64,000 nt of DNA from Nitrospiraceae bacterium (GTDB taxonomy: Bacteria; Nitrospirota; Thermodesulfovibrionia; Thermodesulfovibrionales; UBA1546), in NCBI GenBank assembly GCA_021373015.1, contig JAJFTJ010000005.1, positions 289,072 through 353,071 on the forward strand, in the 5' to 3' direction. Below the pieces are notes generated by a model, which saw only the letters and a list, made by a program, of their open reading frames with translations, made no database searches and was not told where the DNA came from. Position numbers and translations under genes: made by a program. The first letter of the stretch is position 1; each line of letters opens with the position of its first letter. This document shows, piece by piece, positions 32,682-42,805 of the stretch.

Positions 32682-32765
32682 GTAATAACCGTTTTTGTTT
32701 CTAATCCCAACATGTGTTGTTTTTAGATTTCTGTTTGTCTCGTCTATAACAAAAACGGTTATTAC
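32682..32765. repeat. 18-bp perfect inverted repeat enclosing 48 bp
   Basis: The arms at 32682-32699 (gtaataaccgtttttgtt) and 32748-32765 are perfect reverse complements, an 84-bp unit between tatA and clpC. No frame of substance lies inside. It could be a miniature inverted-repeat element, a transcript hairpin or a regulatory site; I saw no second copy in the window. Confidence 0.6.
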
Positions 32766-32801
32766 CATAGAATCTATTAAATCACCTAACAAATGACGAT
32801 G

Positions 32802-32831
32802 TTGACTTTCAGACTTTAAAACAGCAATAAT
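32802..32831 (+). promoter_or_regulatory. Possible promoter of clpC
   Basis: TTGACT (32802-32807) and AATAAT (32826-32831) are 18 bases apart, 37 bases before the clpC start, with AAGGAG just before the ATG. The match is fair rather than strong. No CIRCE or CtsR-like repeat was recognised. Confidence 0.4.
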
Positions 32832-32867
32832 TAAATCAAGGCAGCTTCTTAGAAGGAGCTTATAACT

Positions 32868-35306
32868 ATGTTTGAAAAGTTCACAGAACGCGGAAGAAAA
32901 GTAATTATCTACGCAAGAGAAGAAGCCGAGAAACGTCAAAACGACTATCTTGGAACTGAACATCTCATTTTAGCCCTCCTCAGAGAAGAAGACGGAATAA
33001 GCGCTGTTATTATAAAAAAAATGGGAATTTCCATAGAAGAAACCCGCATGGAAATTGAAAGAAAACTTCCATACGGAACAAATTTGCTTACATTCGGAGA
33101 TATCCCATTTACACCTCGTGCAAAAAAAGTTCTTGAACTCTCTGTTGAAGAAGCGCGTCTCATCGGCCACGGATATATAGGAAGCGAACATCTGCTTCTG
33201 GGAATTCTCAGGGAAGATGAAGGTATTGCAGGAAGAACTCTCCGCGGGCTTGGCGCTAATCTCCTTGCTGCAAGACAGCTCGCAATTAATCTTTCAATGC
33301 GCGCCCAGCCACACACTATTAAAGAAAGAAGCACTACCCCTGCCCTTGATGAGTTTGGCAGAGATCTTACGCTTATGGCAAAAGAAGAGAAATTAGATCC
33401 GGTTATTGGAAGAGAGGATGAGATAGAACGCGTTCTTCAAATACTCGGCAGACGAATAAAAAATAATCCTGTAATCATTGGCGAGCCTGGCGTAGGAAAA
33501 ACAGCAATAGTTGAAGGGCTTTCACAAAAAATTATCACTGGCGACGTGCCTGAAAATCTTTTGAACAAGCGAATTATATCTCTTGACCTCGGCGCTCTCA
33601 TTGCCGGAACAAAATATCGAGGACAATTCGAGGAAAGATTAAAAATCGTAATGAAAGAAATCGCTCATTCAGACAATATCATTCTTTTTATAGATGAATT
33701 ACATACACTGGTCGGAGCTGGTGCGGCAGAAGGTTCTGTGGATGCATCAAGCATGTTAAAACCCGCCTTGTCCAGAGGCGAAATGCAGTGTATAGGCGCA
33801 ACAACGCCTGACGAATACAGGAAACACATTGAAAAAGACGGTGCACTTGAAAGAAGATTCCAGCCCATATATATTGAACCTCCAACAATTAATGAAACCA
33901 TACAAATACTAAATGGGCTAAAGAGCAGATATGAAAACCACCACAAGATAAAAATCAGCGATGAAGCCGTAGTGTCTGCAGCCAAACTCTCCGACAGATA
34001 TATTACAGAAAGATATCTGCCTGATAAGGCGATTGATGTTATTGATGAAACAGGCGCCAGGGTAAAACTTAAACGCTACACACCTCCCTGTGAGCTTAAA
34101 GACCTGGAGCAGGAGATTTCAAGACTTTCCAGAGAAAAGAATTTATACGTAAAACTTCATGATGTTGAGAAAGCTGCAGGAGTCCGCATTGAAGAAGACA
34201 AGCTTAAAAAAATACACGAACACATAACAAAACAATGGAAAAATAATTTAACTAAAGACATTCCTTTTGTTATGGAAGATGATATTACCTACACTGTCTC
34301 GAAGATGACAGGCATCCCCTTGCTCAGGCTTGAAGAGAAAGAATCTGAAAAGCTATTGAGGATGGAAGATTCGCTTCACTCAAGAATTATAGCGCAGCAC
34401 CCTGCAATCAAGGCTGTTTCTAAGGCAATAAGACGATCGAGAGCTGGATTAAAAAGCAGAAATAAACCAATAGGTTCATTCTTCTTTTTGGGACCTACTG
34501 GAGTTGGGAAAACAGAATTAGCAAAAGCCCTGGCTGGATTCATGTTCAATGACGAAAATGCGCTAGTAAAAATCGACATGTCAGAGTATATGGAGAAATT
34601 CAATGTTTCTAAGATAACAGGCGCTCCTCCCGGATATGTGGGATATGAAGAAGGCGGTCAGCTTACAGAAAAAATAAGAAAAAAACCATATTCCGTAGTT
34701 CTCTTCGATGAGATAGAAAAAGCTCATCCTGACGTGTTCAATATTCTGCTTCAGGTATTAGATGAAGGAGTTCTGACTGACAGCTATGGCCGAAAAGTTG
34801 ATTTTAAAAATACTGTAATAATAATGACCTCGAATGTAGGCGCAAGGATCATAGAAAAATCAACACCTATGGGCTTCCAGAAAACCACTAATGAGGATTT
34901 GTATCAGAAGATTAAAGATAATGTTCTCAATGAACTCAAGAGGACTTTTAATCCTGAATTTCTCAATCGTGTGGATGAGATAGTTGTTTTCCATCCCTTA
35001 GAAAAAGAACATCTGCTCTCAATTATTGACCTGCTGATACAAGAAACCAACAAACAGCTGATTGAACAAGGACTCTTAATTGATGTAGATCAGGCAGTAA
35101 AAGAATGGATACTGAAAAACAATTATCAGCCTAATTACGGTGCAAGGCCTATGAGAAGAGCTGTCCGGAAAGTTATTGAGGATCCACTCTCAGAAGAACT
35201 TTTGAAGGGCAGATTTAAAAATATAAATAAAATAAAAGTTATTATCGAGGCTGAAACCCCGACCTTTATTGAGGCAGAAGAATCCCAGGTGCTTTCCGGT
35301 GTATAA
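32868..35306 (+). CDS. clpC: ATP-dependent Clp protease ATPase subunit ClpC
   Basis: 812-residue AAA+ unfoldase that feeds substrates to ClpP. The N-terminal Clp repeat domain ([34 protein letters not shown]), first ATPase with GEPGVGKT near residue 205, a short middle segment, and second ATPase with GPTGVGKT near 543 and [13 protein letters not shown]. The LGF-type ClpP-binding loop appears as GFQK. ClpC-type length and N-domain distinguish it from ClpA and ClpB. Confidence 0.92.
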   Translation: MFEKFTERGRKVIIYAREEAEKRQNDYLGTEHLILALLREEDGISAVIIKKMGISIEETRMEIERKLPYGTNLLTFGDIPFTPRAKKVLELSVEEARLIGHGYIGSEHLLLGILREDEGIAGRTLRGLGANLLAARQLAINLSMRAQPHTIKERSTTPALDEFGRDLTLMAKEEKLDPVIGREDEIERVLQILGRRIKNNPVIIGEPGVGKTAIVEGLSQKIITGDVPENLLNKRIISLDLGALIAGTKYRGQFEERLKIVMKEIAHSDNIILFIDELHTLVGAGAAEGSVDASSMLKPALSRGEMQCIGATTPDEYRKHIEKDGALERRFQPIYIEPPTINETIQILNGLKSRYENHHKIKISDEAVVSAAKLSDRYITERYLPDKAIDVIDETGARVKLKRYTPPCELKDLEQEISRLSREKNLYVKLHDVEKAAGVRIEEDKLKKIHEHITKQWKNNLTKDIPFVMEDDITYTVSKMTGIPLLRLEEKESEKLLRMEDSLHSRIIAQHPAIKAVSKAIRRSRAGLKSRNKPIGSFFFLGPTGVGKTELAKALAGFMFNDENALVKIDMSEYMEKFNVSKITGAPPGYVGYEEGGQLTEKIRKKPYSVVLFDEIEKAHPDVFNILLQVLDEGVLTDSYGRKVDFKNTVIIMTSNVGARIIEKSTPMGFQKTTNEDLYQKIKDNVLNELKRTFNPEFLNRVDEIVVFHPLEKEHLLSIIDLLIQETNKQLIEQGLLIDVDQAVKEWILKNNYQPNYGARPMRRAVRKVIEDPLSEELLKGRFKNINKIKVIIEAETPTFIEAEESQVLSGV

Positions 35307-35343
35307 GACACCCTCTTGATTAATTTTTAATTCGGAGCAAAAG

Positions 35344-35874
35344 ATGAATAAAAAAGGAATAATACTAATAGCCATACTTGCAGCTGGAGTGTCTTTGTTT
35401 CTTTTTATTGCTGCAAAAAATAATTTATACGTTAAACAACCTATTGCAGTGGGGTTAGCTGCGCCTGAGATATCGCTGATTGACGCAGCGAGTAAAAAAA
35501 GACTTGCTCCAGAAGATCTAAAAGGCAAAGTATTATTTGTCAGTTTCTGGGCATCATGGTGCCAGCCCTGCAAGGATGAAATGCCATCACTTAACTTGCT
35601 TAATAATGAATTCAAAAACAATAATGACTTCAAGATGCTGACAATACTATACAGGGATAATCCCAAAGATGCGTTTGCTTATCTTAAAAAATATGACTTC
35701 AACCTCCCTGTGCTGATTGATATTGATAACTATGCTGCAAAAGCATATGGATTAACAGGAGTGCCAGAGACATATATTGTTGATAAAAGCGGGGTCCTTG
35801 CACAAAAAATAATTGGGCCTTACAAATGGGATTCTCCTGATGTATTTGCATTTATAACAAAACTTCTCGATTAA
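35344..35874 (+). CDS. TlpA-like membrane-anchored thioredoxin
   Basis: 176 residues: an N-terminal membrane anchor (IILIAILAAGVSLFLFIAA) and a periplasmic thioredoxin fold with the redox motif WASWCQPC and the cis-Pro loop GVPETYIVD. It likely reduces disulfides in periplasmic proteins, for example during cytochrome c maturation. It lies downstream of clpC and 10 bases before a DUF4416 gene. Confidence 0.88.
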   Translation: MNKKGIILIAILAAGVSLFLFIAAKNNLYVKQPIAVGLAAPEISLIDAASKKRLAPEDLKGKVLFVSFWASWCQPCKDEMPSLNLLNNEFKNNNDFKMLTILYRDNPKDAFAYLKKYDFNLPVLIDIDNYAAKAYGLTGVPETYIVDKSGVLAQKIIGPYKWDSPDVFAFITKLLD

Positions 35875-35884
35875 AAAAATCTCT

Positions 35885-36403
35885 ATGGCTAAAATAAAAT
35901 CTCCCGCACCTGCACTTCTTTTTTGCGGCATCTTATATTCTGATGAAACCAATTTTATTGAGTCCAAAGAATTATTGATCAAGCTTTTTGGTTATCTGTC
36001 AATGGAGACGCAGCCATATAGGTGGAACTATTCTGATCATTATAAAGAAGAGATGGGATTGGATATTATGAGAACGTTTCTTTTTTTCGAAAAATTAATT
36101 AATCCAGGAGAACTTGCAGAGATCAAGACTAGGACGAACAAGATTGAAGAAATGCTGTCTGTAAATAATAGAAGAAAAGTAAATATAGACCCTGGGTATC
36201 TCACATTACACAACGTAGTGCTTGCAACAACAAAAAATTACTCACACAGAATTTACATAGGCAAAGGAATATACGCAGAAACCACACTTATCTATAAAAA
36301 GGGCGAGACATATATTCCGTCAATATTCACATATTCAGATTATCAGAACGAAAAAACTGTTCAGATGTTTGAAAAAGCACGTGAATTAGTAAAAAAAGCA
36401 TAA
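35885..36403 (+). CDS. DUF4416 family protein, 172 aa
   Basis: Matches the DUF4416 pattern: an N-terminal PAPALLFCGILYSDE, TQPYRWNYSDHYKEEMG, and NIDPGYLTLHNVVLATTKNYSHRIYIGKGI. The family is conserved in Nitrospirota, deltaproteobacteria and Aquificota and has no known reaction. The gene converges on proB across 16 bases. Confidence 0.82.
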   Translation: MAKIKSPAPALLFCGILYSDETNFIESKELLIKLFGYLSMETQPYRWNYSDHYKEEMGLDIMRTFLFFEKLINPGELAEIKTRTNKIEEMLSVNNRRKVNIDPGYLTLHNVVLATTKNYSHRIYIGKGIYAETTLIYKKGETYIPSIFTYSDYQNEKTVQMFEKARELVKKA

Positions 36404-36419
36404 GGAAAATACTGGTCAA

Positions 36420-37517
36420 TCACAGTAGAACCAGATTATCACGATGTATAACTTCATCAGAATATCTATAACCAAGTATTATTTCGATATCAGAGGTTTT
36501 CTTGCCTTTGATCTTTTTTATTTCTGATGAAGAATAGTTTGCTATGCCTTTAGCAATGCGTTTTTCGTTTTCATCAATACAATAAACAGCATCCCCTATT
36601 TCAAATTTACCGGTTACTGATAAAATCCCTGAAGGAAGAAGACTTTTACAATTTAAAACAAGCGCCTTAACAGCACCGGCATCAAGATTAATGCTGCCTT
36701 TTGCACGGCTTCCATCGACTATCCAATTTTTTTTCGCAGATCTCCTGCACTTTATCGGCGAAAATTCAGTGCCTTGCAATTCGCCTTTTACAACAGAGAG
36801 CATGATCCCTGCTTTTTTGCCATTAATTATATTTACAATAATTCCATTCTTAATAGCCATCTTTGCAGCAAGTATCTTTGAATACATTCCTCCTGTTCCC
36901 ACGGCGCTGCCGGTACTGCCTGCTGTTTTTTCTATTTCTGCTGTGATTTTCTCTACCCTGTTAATCAGGACGGAATTAGCAGTTCTGTTTGGATCTGAAG
37001 AATAAAGTCCATCCACATCAGAAAGTATTATCAGTCTTTCAGCATCAGCCAGACCTGCAACTAAAGCAGCAAGGTTGTCGTTATCCCCGAATTTTATTTC
37101 GTCTGTTGCAACTGTGTCATTCTCGTTTATTATTGGAACAATAGCATATGAGATCAATGTTAGAAGTGTGTTCTTGGAATTAATATATCTTTTTCGATCT
37201 GCAATATCATCTCTTGTAAGAAGAACCTGAGCTACTTTCTTTCCTAAGTCTCCAAAACTTTTCTCATAAGCCCACATCAAACTACTCTGTCCAACTGCTG
37301 CCGCAGCCTGTTTGAGCTGTATGTCTTTTGGTTTTTCCTTTAACCCCAGCTTAAACATACCTGCAGCAACAGCCCCTGATGATACAATCATAACCTCATA
37401 GCCCATTTTTATAAGCTCAGCTATGTCGGCAGTAATGACCGAGATGCGTTTTGTATCCAAGCCATTATTCCCATCAGTAAGAATATTGCTTCCTATTTTT
37501 ACAACGATTCTTTTCAT
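36420..37517 (-). CDS. proB: Glutamate 5-kinase ProB
   Basis: First step of proline synthesis. Amino-acid-kinase domain (VVKIGSNILTDG; VSSGAVAAGMF; PIINENDTVATDEIKFGDND; ILSDVDGLYSSDP) plus a C-terminal PUA domain from about 275. The ATG at 37517 is preferred to an upstream TTG. There is no ribosome-binding site, and a good -10 box lies only 7 bases before the ATG, so the mRNA may be leaderless. Confidence 0.93.
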   Translation of the reverse strand: MKRIVVKIGSNILTDGNNGLDTKRISVITADIAELIKMGYEVMIVSSGAVAAGMFKLGLKEKPKDIQLKQAAAAVGQSSLMWAYEKSFGDLGKKVAQVLLTRDDIADRKRYINSKNTLLTLISYAIVPIINENDTVATDEIKFGDNDNLAALVAGLADAERLIILSDVDGLYSSDPNRTANSVLINRVEKITAEIEKTAGSTGSAVGTGGMYSKILAAKMAIKNGIIVNIINGKKAGIMLSVVKGELQGTEFSPIKCRRSAKKNWIVDGSRAKGSINLDAGAVKALVLNCKSLLPSGILSVTGKFEIGDAVYCIDENEKRIAKGIANYSSSEIKKIKGKKTSDIEIILGYRYSDEVIHRDNLVLL

Positions 37518-37524
37518 TTGCAAA

Positions 37525-37554
37525 ATTATACATCACATATGCACTAGTTGTCAT
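37525..37554 (-). promoter_or_regulatory. Promoter of proB placing the transcript start at the start codon
   Basis: Minus strand ATGACA (37549-37554), 18-base spacer, TATAAT (37525-37530), then seven bases to the ATG. With the usual 6-7-base distance the transcript would begin at the first base of the start codon. Confidence 0.6.
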
Positions 37555-37622
37555 CTGATATCAAAAATTAATAATTCAGACTGATTTCTTGAAATATTGA
37601 GATAATTAATTTAGTATAGACG

Positions 37623-40238
37623 ATGATAAATATTATGCTTAAGAAGATTTTCGGAACAAAAAACGAGAGAGAACTAAAACGCCTTTGGCCTATAGTCGAT
37701 CAAATTAACAAATTCGAACCAGTGATTACTACCTTAACAGACAACCACCTAAAAGATAAAACTTTTGAGTTCAGAAAGAAACTGGAGCTTGGCGCTTCTT
37801 TAGATGAAATCCTTCCTGAGGCATTTGCAGTTGTCAGAGAAGTCTCCAGCAGAACACTAAAGATGAGGCACTTCGATGTACAACTTCTCGGTGGGATAGT
37901 GCTTCACGAAGGCAAAATCTCAGAAATGAAAACAGGCGAAGGAAAAACGCTTGTGGCAACGCTCTCTGTTTATCTTAATGCACTCGAAGGCAGAGGAGTC
38001 CATGTTGTTACTGTAAATGATTACCTGGCAAGGAGAGATGCAAACTGGATGTCTCCGATATACAATTTTCTCGGCCTTAGCGTTGGAGTTATTGTGCATG
38101 GGCTCACAGACGAACAGAGACAGACTCAATACAATTCAGATATTACTTATGGCACAAACAATGAGTTCGGTTTTGATTATCTCAGAGATAACATGAAATA
38201 TGATCTCTCTCAATATGTCCAGAGAGAGCTTAATTACGCAATAGTTGATGAGGTTGACAGCATCCTGATTGATGAAGCCAGAACTCCTCTTATTATCTCA
38301 GGGCCTTCTGAAGACTCAACTGACAAATATTATAAGATTGACAAGATAATACCAAGGCTTAAAAAAAATATCGATTACACAATTGATGAAAAAGCAAAGA
38401 CAGCTATTCTTACTGAAGAAGGCAATATAAAAGTCGAAGGACTTCTTAATTCAGGCAATCTATATGACCCTGAAAACATAGAGTTGGTTCATCACGTTCT
38501 GCAGGGTTTAAAGGCTCATACGCTATTTAGGAAAGATGTAGATTATATCGTCAAGGACGGAGAAGTAGTCATAGTTGACGAGTTCACAGGAAGGCTTATG
38601 CCTGGAAGACGCTGGAGCGACGGCCTTCATCAGGCAATCGAAGCCAAAGAAAACGTTAAGATAGAAAGTGAAAATCAGACTCTTGCAACAATAACATTCC
38701 AGAATTATTTCAGAATGTATAACAAACTTGCAGGCATGACAGGCACTGCTGATACCGAGGCAGAGGAATTCAGCAAGATATACAATTTGGATGTTGCGGT
38801 TATACCGACAAACAAACAAATGATAAGAGCTGACTATCCAGACATGGTTTACAAATCAGAAAAAGGTAAATTCAACGCTGTAGTTAATGAGATTGCAGAA
38901 TTGCACAAAAAAGGACAGCCTGTCTTGGTCGGCACAATCTCAATAGAAAAATCCGAGGTATTGAGCCAAATGCTGAAGAGAAAAGGAATCCCTCATTGTG
39001 TGCTTAATGCAAAATACCATGAGAAAGAGGCTGAGATAATAGCTCAGGCAGGCAGAAGCGGTTCTGTTACAATCGCAACAAACATGGCAGGACGAGGCAC
39101 AGACATTATTTTAGGCGGAAACATTGAGGGGCTTGCAAAACAGCTTATCCTTGAGAAAAAAGATTACACAGATGAAGATTACAAAAATGCCTTACAGAAG
39201 GCAGCTGATATCTGCAGCATAGACAGGACTAATGTAGTGAATGCAGGAGGAGTCCATATTCTCGGAACTGAAAGGCATGAGTCAAGAAGAATTGATAACC
39301 AGCTCAGAGGCCGTTCAGGACGACAGGGTGACCCGGGTTCATCAAGGTTTTATTTATCACTTGAGGATGATCTCATGAGAATCTTCGGCTCAGACAGAAT
39401 CTCGGGTATCATGACCAGATTGGGAATGGACGAAGACATGCCAATAGAAAACCGCATGGTAACAAGGGCTATAGAAAACGCACAAAAACGAGTTGAGGCT
39501 CACAACTTTGACCTAAGAAAACATTTAATAGAATATGATGATGTGATGAATAAACAGAGAACGGAAATATATTCCTTTAGAAAAGAACTGCTTCAAGGAA
39601 CAGATTTAAAAGAAAGAATCCATACAATGATAGAGGATACCGTTGACGAGTTAGTGTTCATATACTGTCCTGACGAAGCTCATCCTGAGGAATGGGACAC
39701 AAAAGGACTTCACGATGCAATTTACGGCACATTTTCGTTTTCATTTACTCTCGCTTCAAAAACAAAAGAAGAAGCGAGAGAATCTGTTATCTCTGCAATC
39801 AAACAGGCATACGAAAATAAAGAGTCAGAAATAGGAAACGAATTGATGCGGTATATTGAAAAGATGATACTGCTTCAGGTTGTTGATACTCAATGGAAAG
39901 ATCATCTTCTAGGAATGGACCACCTCAAAGAAGGCATTGGGTTAAGAGGATATGGACAGAGAGATCCACTCACTGAATATAAAAAAGAAGCATTTGAAGT
40001 CTTTGCAGACATGACAGACAGAATTTCGACAGAAGCATTGAGCAGAATATTTAAGGTTCAGGTCAGCAAGGAGGAACCAATAAGAAAGATTTCAAGAAAG
40101 CAGGAATTGGTATATAATCAGGGTGATGGTTCAGGGACAAAACAGCCCTTGCAAAAAGGCAGAAAAGTCGGAAGAAACGATTCTTGCCCCTGTGGAAGCG
40201 GCAAAAAATTTAAAAAATGCTGTGGTATAAATGCCTAA
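37623..40238 (+). CDS. secA: Preprotein translocase ATPase SecA
   Basis: 871-residue motor of the Sec pathway. Walker A in [16 protein letters not shown] near residue 100, [15 protein letters not shown] (DEAD-like box), the second ATPase half with NMAGRGTDI and [10 protein letters not shown], and a C-terminal zinc motif [13 protein letters not shown] that binds SecB or ribosomes. An alternative start four codons downstream (ATG at 37635) is possible. The end overlaps the next gene by 8 bases. Confidence 0.96.
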   Translation: MINIMLKKIFGTKNERELKRLWPIVDQINKFEPVITTLTDNHLKDKTFEFRKKLELGASLDEILPEAFAVVREVSSRTLKMRHFDVQLLGGIVLHEGKISEMKTGEGKTLVATLSVYLNALEGRGVHVVTVNDYLARRDANWMSPIYNFLGLSVGVIVHGLTDEQRQTQYNSDITYGTNNEFGFDYLRDNMKYDLSQYVQRELNYAIVDEVDSILIDEARTPLIISGPSEDSTDKYYKIDKIIPRLKKNIDYTIDEKAKTAILTEEGNIKVEGLLNSGNLYDPENIELVHHVLQGLKAHTLFRKDVDYIVKDGEVVIVDEFTGRLMPGRRWSDGLHQAIEAKENVKIESENQTLATITFQNYFRMYNKLAGMTGTADTEAEEFSKIYNLDVAVIPTNKQMIRADYPDMVYKSEKGKFNAVVNEIAELHKKGQPVLVGTISIEKSEVLSQMLKRKGIPHCVLNAKYHEKEAEIIAQAGRSGSVTIATNMAGRGTDIILGGNIEGLAKQLILEKKDYTDEDYKNALQKAADICSIDRTNVVNAGGVHILGTERHESRRIDNQLRGRSGRQGDPGSSRFYLSLEDDLMRIFGSDRISGIMTRLGMDEDMPIENRMVTRAIENAQKRVEAHNFDLRKHLIEYDDVMNKQRTEIYSFRKELLQGTDLKERIHTMIEDTVDELVFIYCPDEAHPEEWDTKGLHDAIYGTFSFSFTLASKTKEEARESVISAIKQAYENKESEIGNELMRYIEKMILLQVVDTQWKDHLLGMDHLKEGIGLRGYGQRDPLTEYKKEAFEVFADMTDRISTEALSRIFKVQVSKEEPIRKISRKQELVYNQGDGSGTKQPLQKGRKVGRNDSCPCGSGKKFKKCCGINA

Positions 40239-41628
40239 ACTATTTTTTATAGGACTAAGCTTCCCAAAAAAAGATTTTGAAGACCCCCTTTCAATAAAGG
40301 GGTTTGAAATTTTCAAATTCCGGTCAATAGACAATGCCCTTCCAAGAATAAATGACAGCATTAATGCAATAATAATTGAAAAAGAGCAGTACAAAAATCC
40401 ATCTTTTAAAAATTTCGTAAAAATCTCAGATGAAATACCAAAGATTATAATTTCCTCTGACTATTCTTCAAAAGGCTTAAGTTTATGGTTAAAGACACCT
40501 CTTTCATATCCATTATATAACCCCTCAAAAAATGAACTGGTTCGCCATGTTAAGTTTATCCTGAAGCAGAACTCGATCAATCTTGAAAATAAGGAACTGA
40601 AAAAAGACCTTTATATTGCTAAAAAAGAAATATCTTTTTTTGAAGAAGTCGGCAAGATTCTGACATCATCAAAAAATTTGAACACTATCCTTGTGACAAT
40701 AATGAATAAAACAAAAGATATGGTAGGCGCAGAAGCTTGGTCTGTGTTCTTGATAGACGAGGAAACTGGAGATCTGGTATTTGAACAGGCTGAATCCAAC
40801 AAGAAAACATCGAAGATGGAAAAATACAGATTAAAGCAAGGAGAAGGAATTGCAGGCTGGGTTGCAAAAGAAGGAATACCACTGATTGTACCTAATGTAG
40901 CAGAAGACTCCAGATTCTCTCCAGAAATAGACAGAAAAATACATTTCAAAACCAAATCTTTGATGTGTGTTCCGATAAGAAGCAAGGACAAAATGATAGG
41001 AGTTCTGGAGGTAGTAAATAAAGCTGATGACAAGACGTTCATTCAAGATGACCTAAACTTGCTCATGAGACTTATAGATCAGGCTGCCCTCACTCTAGAG
41101 AAGACTTCTTTATATCACAAAATGGAAGAACTTGTTATTACTGATGATCTTACAAAACTATTCAACACCAGATATCTTAATCGAACTCTAGATATGGAAA
41201 CCCATCGCTCAGACAGGTATAGAACATCTACCTCACTGATATTTATAGACATTGATTATTTCAAGCATATAAATGATGGACACGGCCATCTTGTAGGCAG
41301 TAAAATTCTTGTAGAAATGGGGCAGCTTATCATAAAAAATCTTAGAAGCATTGATATTGTGGCTCGTTATGGAGGGGATGAATTTGTTGTTGTTCTTCCT
41401 CAGACATCGCCAAAACACGCTGCACAGACTGCAGAGAGAATAAGAGCTTCAGTTGAACAAAATGTTTTTCTTAAAAAAGAAGGATACTCTTTTAAAATGA
41501 CTGCAAGTTTTGGTGTTGCATCATATCCAGAAAGCGCAAAGACCAAGGAAGACCTCCTGAGGCTAGCTGATGAAGCAATGTACAGAGTAAAATACACTAC
41601 ACGAAATGGAGTTTATGCAATCTCGTAA
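40231..41628 (+). CDS. GAF-domain diguanylate cyclase
   Basis: 465 residues with no membrane segment. A degenerate receiver-like N-terminal part (to ~115), a GAF sensor domain (about 130-290; [29 protein letters not shown]) and a GGDEF domain with intact GGDEF at 381-385 and RxxD inhibitory site (RSID) five residues before it. It should synthesise cyclic di-GMP under control of a small ligand. Overlap with secA and a 5-base gap to the MglA-like gene indicate one transcript. Confidence 0.85.
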   Translation: MPKLFFIGLSFPKKDFEDPLSIKGFEIFKFRSIDNALPRINDSINAIIIEKEQYKNPSFKNFVKISDEIPKIIISSDYSSKGLSLWLKTPLSYPLYNPSKNELVRHVKFILKQNSINLENKELKKDLYIAKKEISFFEEVGKILTSSKNLNTILVTIMNKTKDMVGAEAWSVFLIDEETGDLVFEQAESNKKTSKMEKYRLKQGEGIAGWVAKEGIPLIVPNVAEDSRFSPEIDRKIHFKTKSLMCVPIRSKDKMIGVLEVVNKADDKTFIQDDLNLLMRLIDQAALTLEKTSLYHKMEELVITDDLTKLFNTRYLNRTLDMETHRSDRYRTSTSLIFIDIDYFKHINDGHGHLVGSKILVEMGQLIIKNLRSIDIVARYGGDEFVVVLPQTSPKHAAQTAERIRASVEQNVFLKKEGYSFKMTASFGVASYPESAKTKEDLLRLADEAMYRVKYTTRNGVYAIS

Positions 41629-41633
41629 AAATC

Positions 41634-42770
41634 ATGACACTTTTTAATTATGCAAAAAAAGAACTTACATTAAAGGTTGTATATTACGGCCCCGGTCTGA
41701 GCGGGAAGACAACAAATCTTCAGCACCTGCACTCTGCTTTAAAAGCTGACAAAAAAGGCAAGCTTATTTCACTCGCAACAGAGACTGACAGAACCCTGTT
41801 CTTTGATTTTCTTCCGATTGATCTCGGGAAGGTGAAAGATTTCACTATAAAATTCCAGTTATATACAGTTCCGGGACAGGTACGCTACAATGCTACAAGA
41901 AAGGTTGTGCTTAAGGGCGCTGATGCAGTTGTGTTTGTTGCTGATTCCCAGAAAGCCATGAGAGAAACTAATATTGATAGTTTTTCAAATATGCAGGAAA
42001 ATTTCATCCTTAACAACATAGATCCTGACGATATTCCAATAATATTGCAGTATAACAAACGAGATTTATACGACATACTGACAGTTAATGAATTAAACAG
42101 CGATCTGAACATGTCCGATTATACATACATTGAAGCAGAGGCTGTTAACGGCAAGGGAGTTCAGGAAACTTTTCAGGCAATAACCAAATTAATTCTAAAA
42201 AAGTTGTCTGATCAAAAACAGATACTTTTTTCTGCTCCAAAAGAACAGCCAGTTGAAGCTGTTATTGAGAAAACTCCCGAAGAAGAAATTATAGAAGAGC
42301 AGTATGTTGAAGACATACCAGCTTATGGCTCTGAAAAACCTTTGATTCTTTCAACCCGGCCTGAATTTGAAGACAACATTTACGAAGAGAAAAAGACTCA
42401 GAAGGACATAGAGGATGAATCACAAGAAACATCTAAAGAAAAACAAATAAAAGATAACAAACAGAAAGGGATCGACGAAAACGAAATAATAAAAGAAATA
42501 TATGAGATAGAAAAAAAATCTCAGGATTCATATAAAATGCATGTATCGGCTTTAGAGGAAACCCTTGCTTCGCAGGAAGAGAAACTGAACCTGATAATGG
42601 AGAAGCTCAAAGACATGAGCCAAGTTCTTATAAGCACCAGACTTGCTGTAAAAAACATCGCTGATCAACTTAAAGATTCCACAACCAAAAAACTAGCAGT
42701 CAATCCAGCTGACCTTTCTGAAGAAATACCACCAGACAAAAAGAAAAGGAACAGATTCTGGTCCAAATAA
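41634..42770 (+). CDS. MglA-like small GTPase with long coiled-coil C-terminal extension
   Basis: 378 residues. The N-terminal ~195 residues are a Ras-like MglA GTPase: P-loop GPGLSGKTTN, G3 variant TVPGQVRYNATR, base-recognition NKRD (QYNKRDLYD). MglA proteins set cell polarity or position of motility and secretion machines. The remaining ~180 residues are acidic and form a predicted coiled coil (KMHVSALEETLASQEEKLN), absent from classical MglA. Position after a GGDEF gene suggests a shared signalling role. No mglB is seen. Confidence 0.82.
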   Translation: MTLFNYAKKELTLKVVYYGPGLSGKTTNLQHLHSALKADKKGKLISLATETDRTLFFDFLPIDLGKVKDFTIKFQLYTVPGQVRYNATRKVVLKGADAVVFVADSQKAMRETNIDSFSNMQENFILNNIDPDDIPIILQYNKRDLYDILTVNELNSDLNMSDYTYIEAEAVNGKGVQETFQAITKLILKKLSDQKQILFSAPKEQPVEAVIEKTPEEEIIEEQYVEDIPAYGSEKPLILSTRPEFEDNIYEEKKTQKDIEDESQETSKEKQIKDNKQKGIDENEIIKEIYEIEKKSQDSYKMHVSALEETLASQEEKLNLIMEKLKDMSQVLISTRLAVKNIADQLKDSTTKKLAVNPADLSEEIPPDKKKRNRFWSK

Positions 42771-42805
42771 TCTGTCCCCTGTTTATTTCAGAGCATACTA
42801 CTGCA

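Noticed and set aside
32667-32963. Minus-strand 98-codon frame across the 84-bp inverted repeat and the clpC start
   Set aside because: It overlaps the clpC N-terminus and has no ribosome-binding site.
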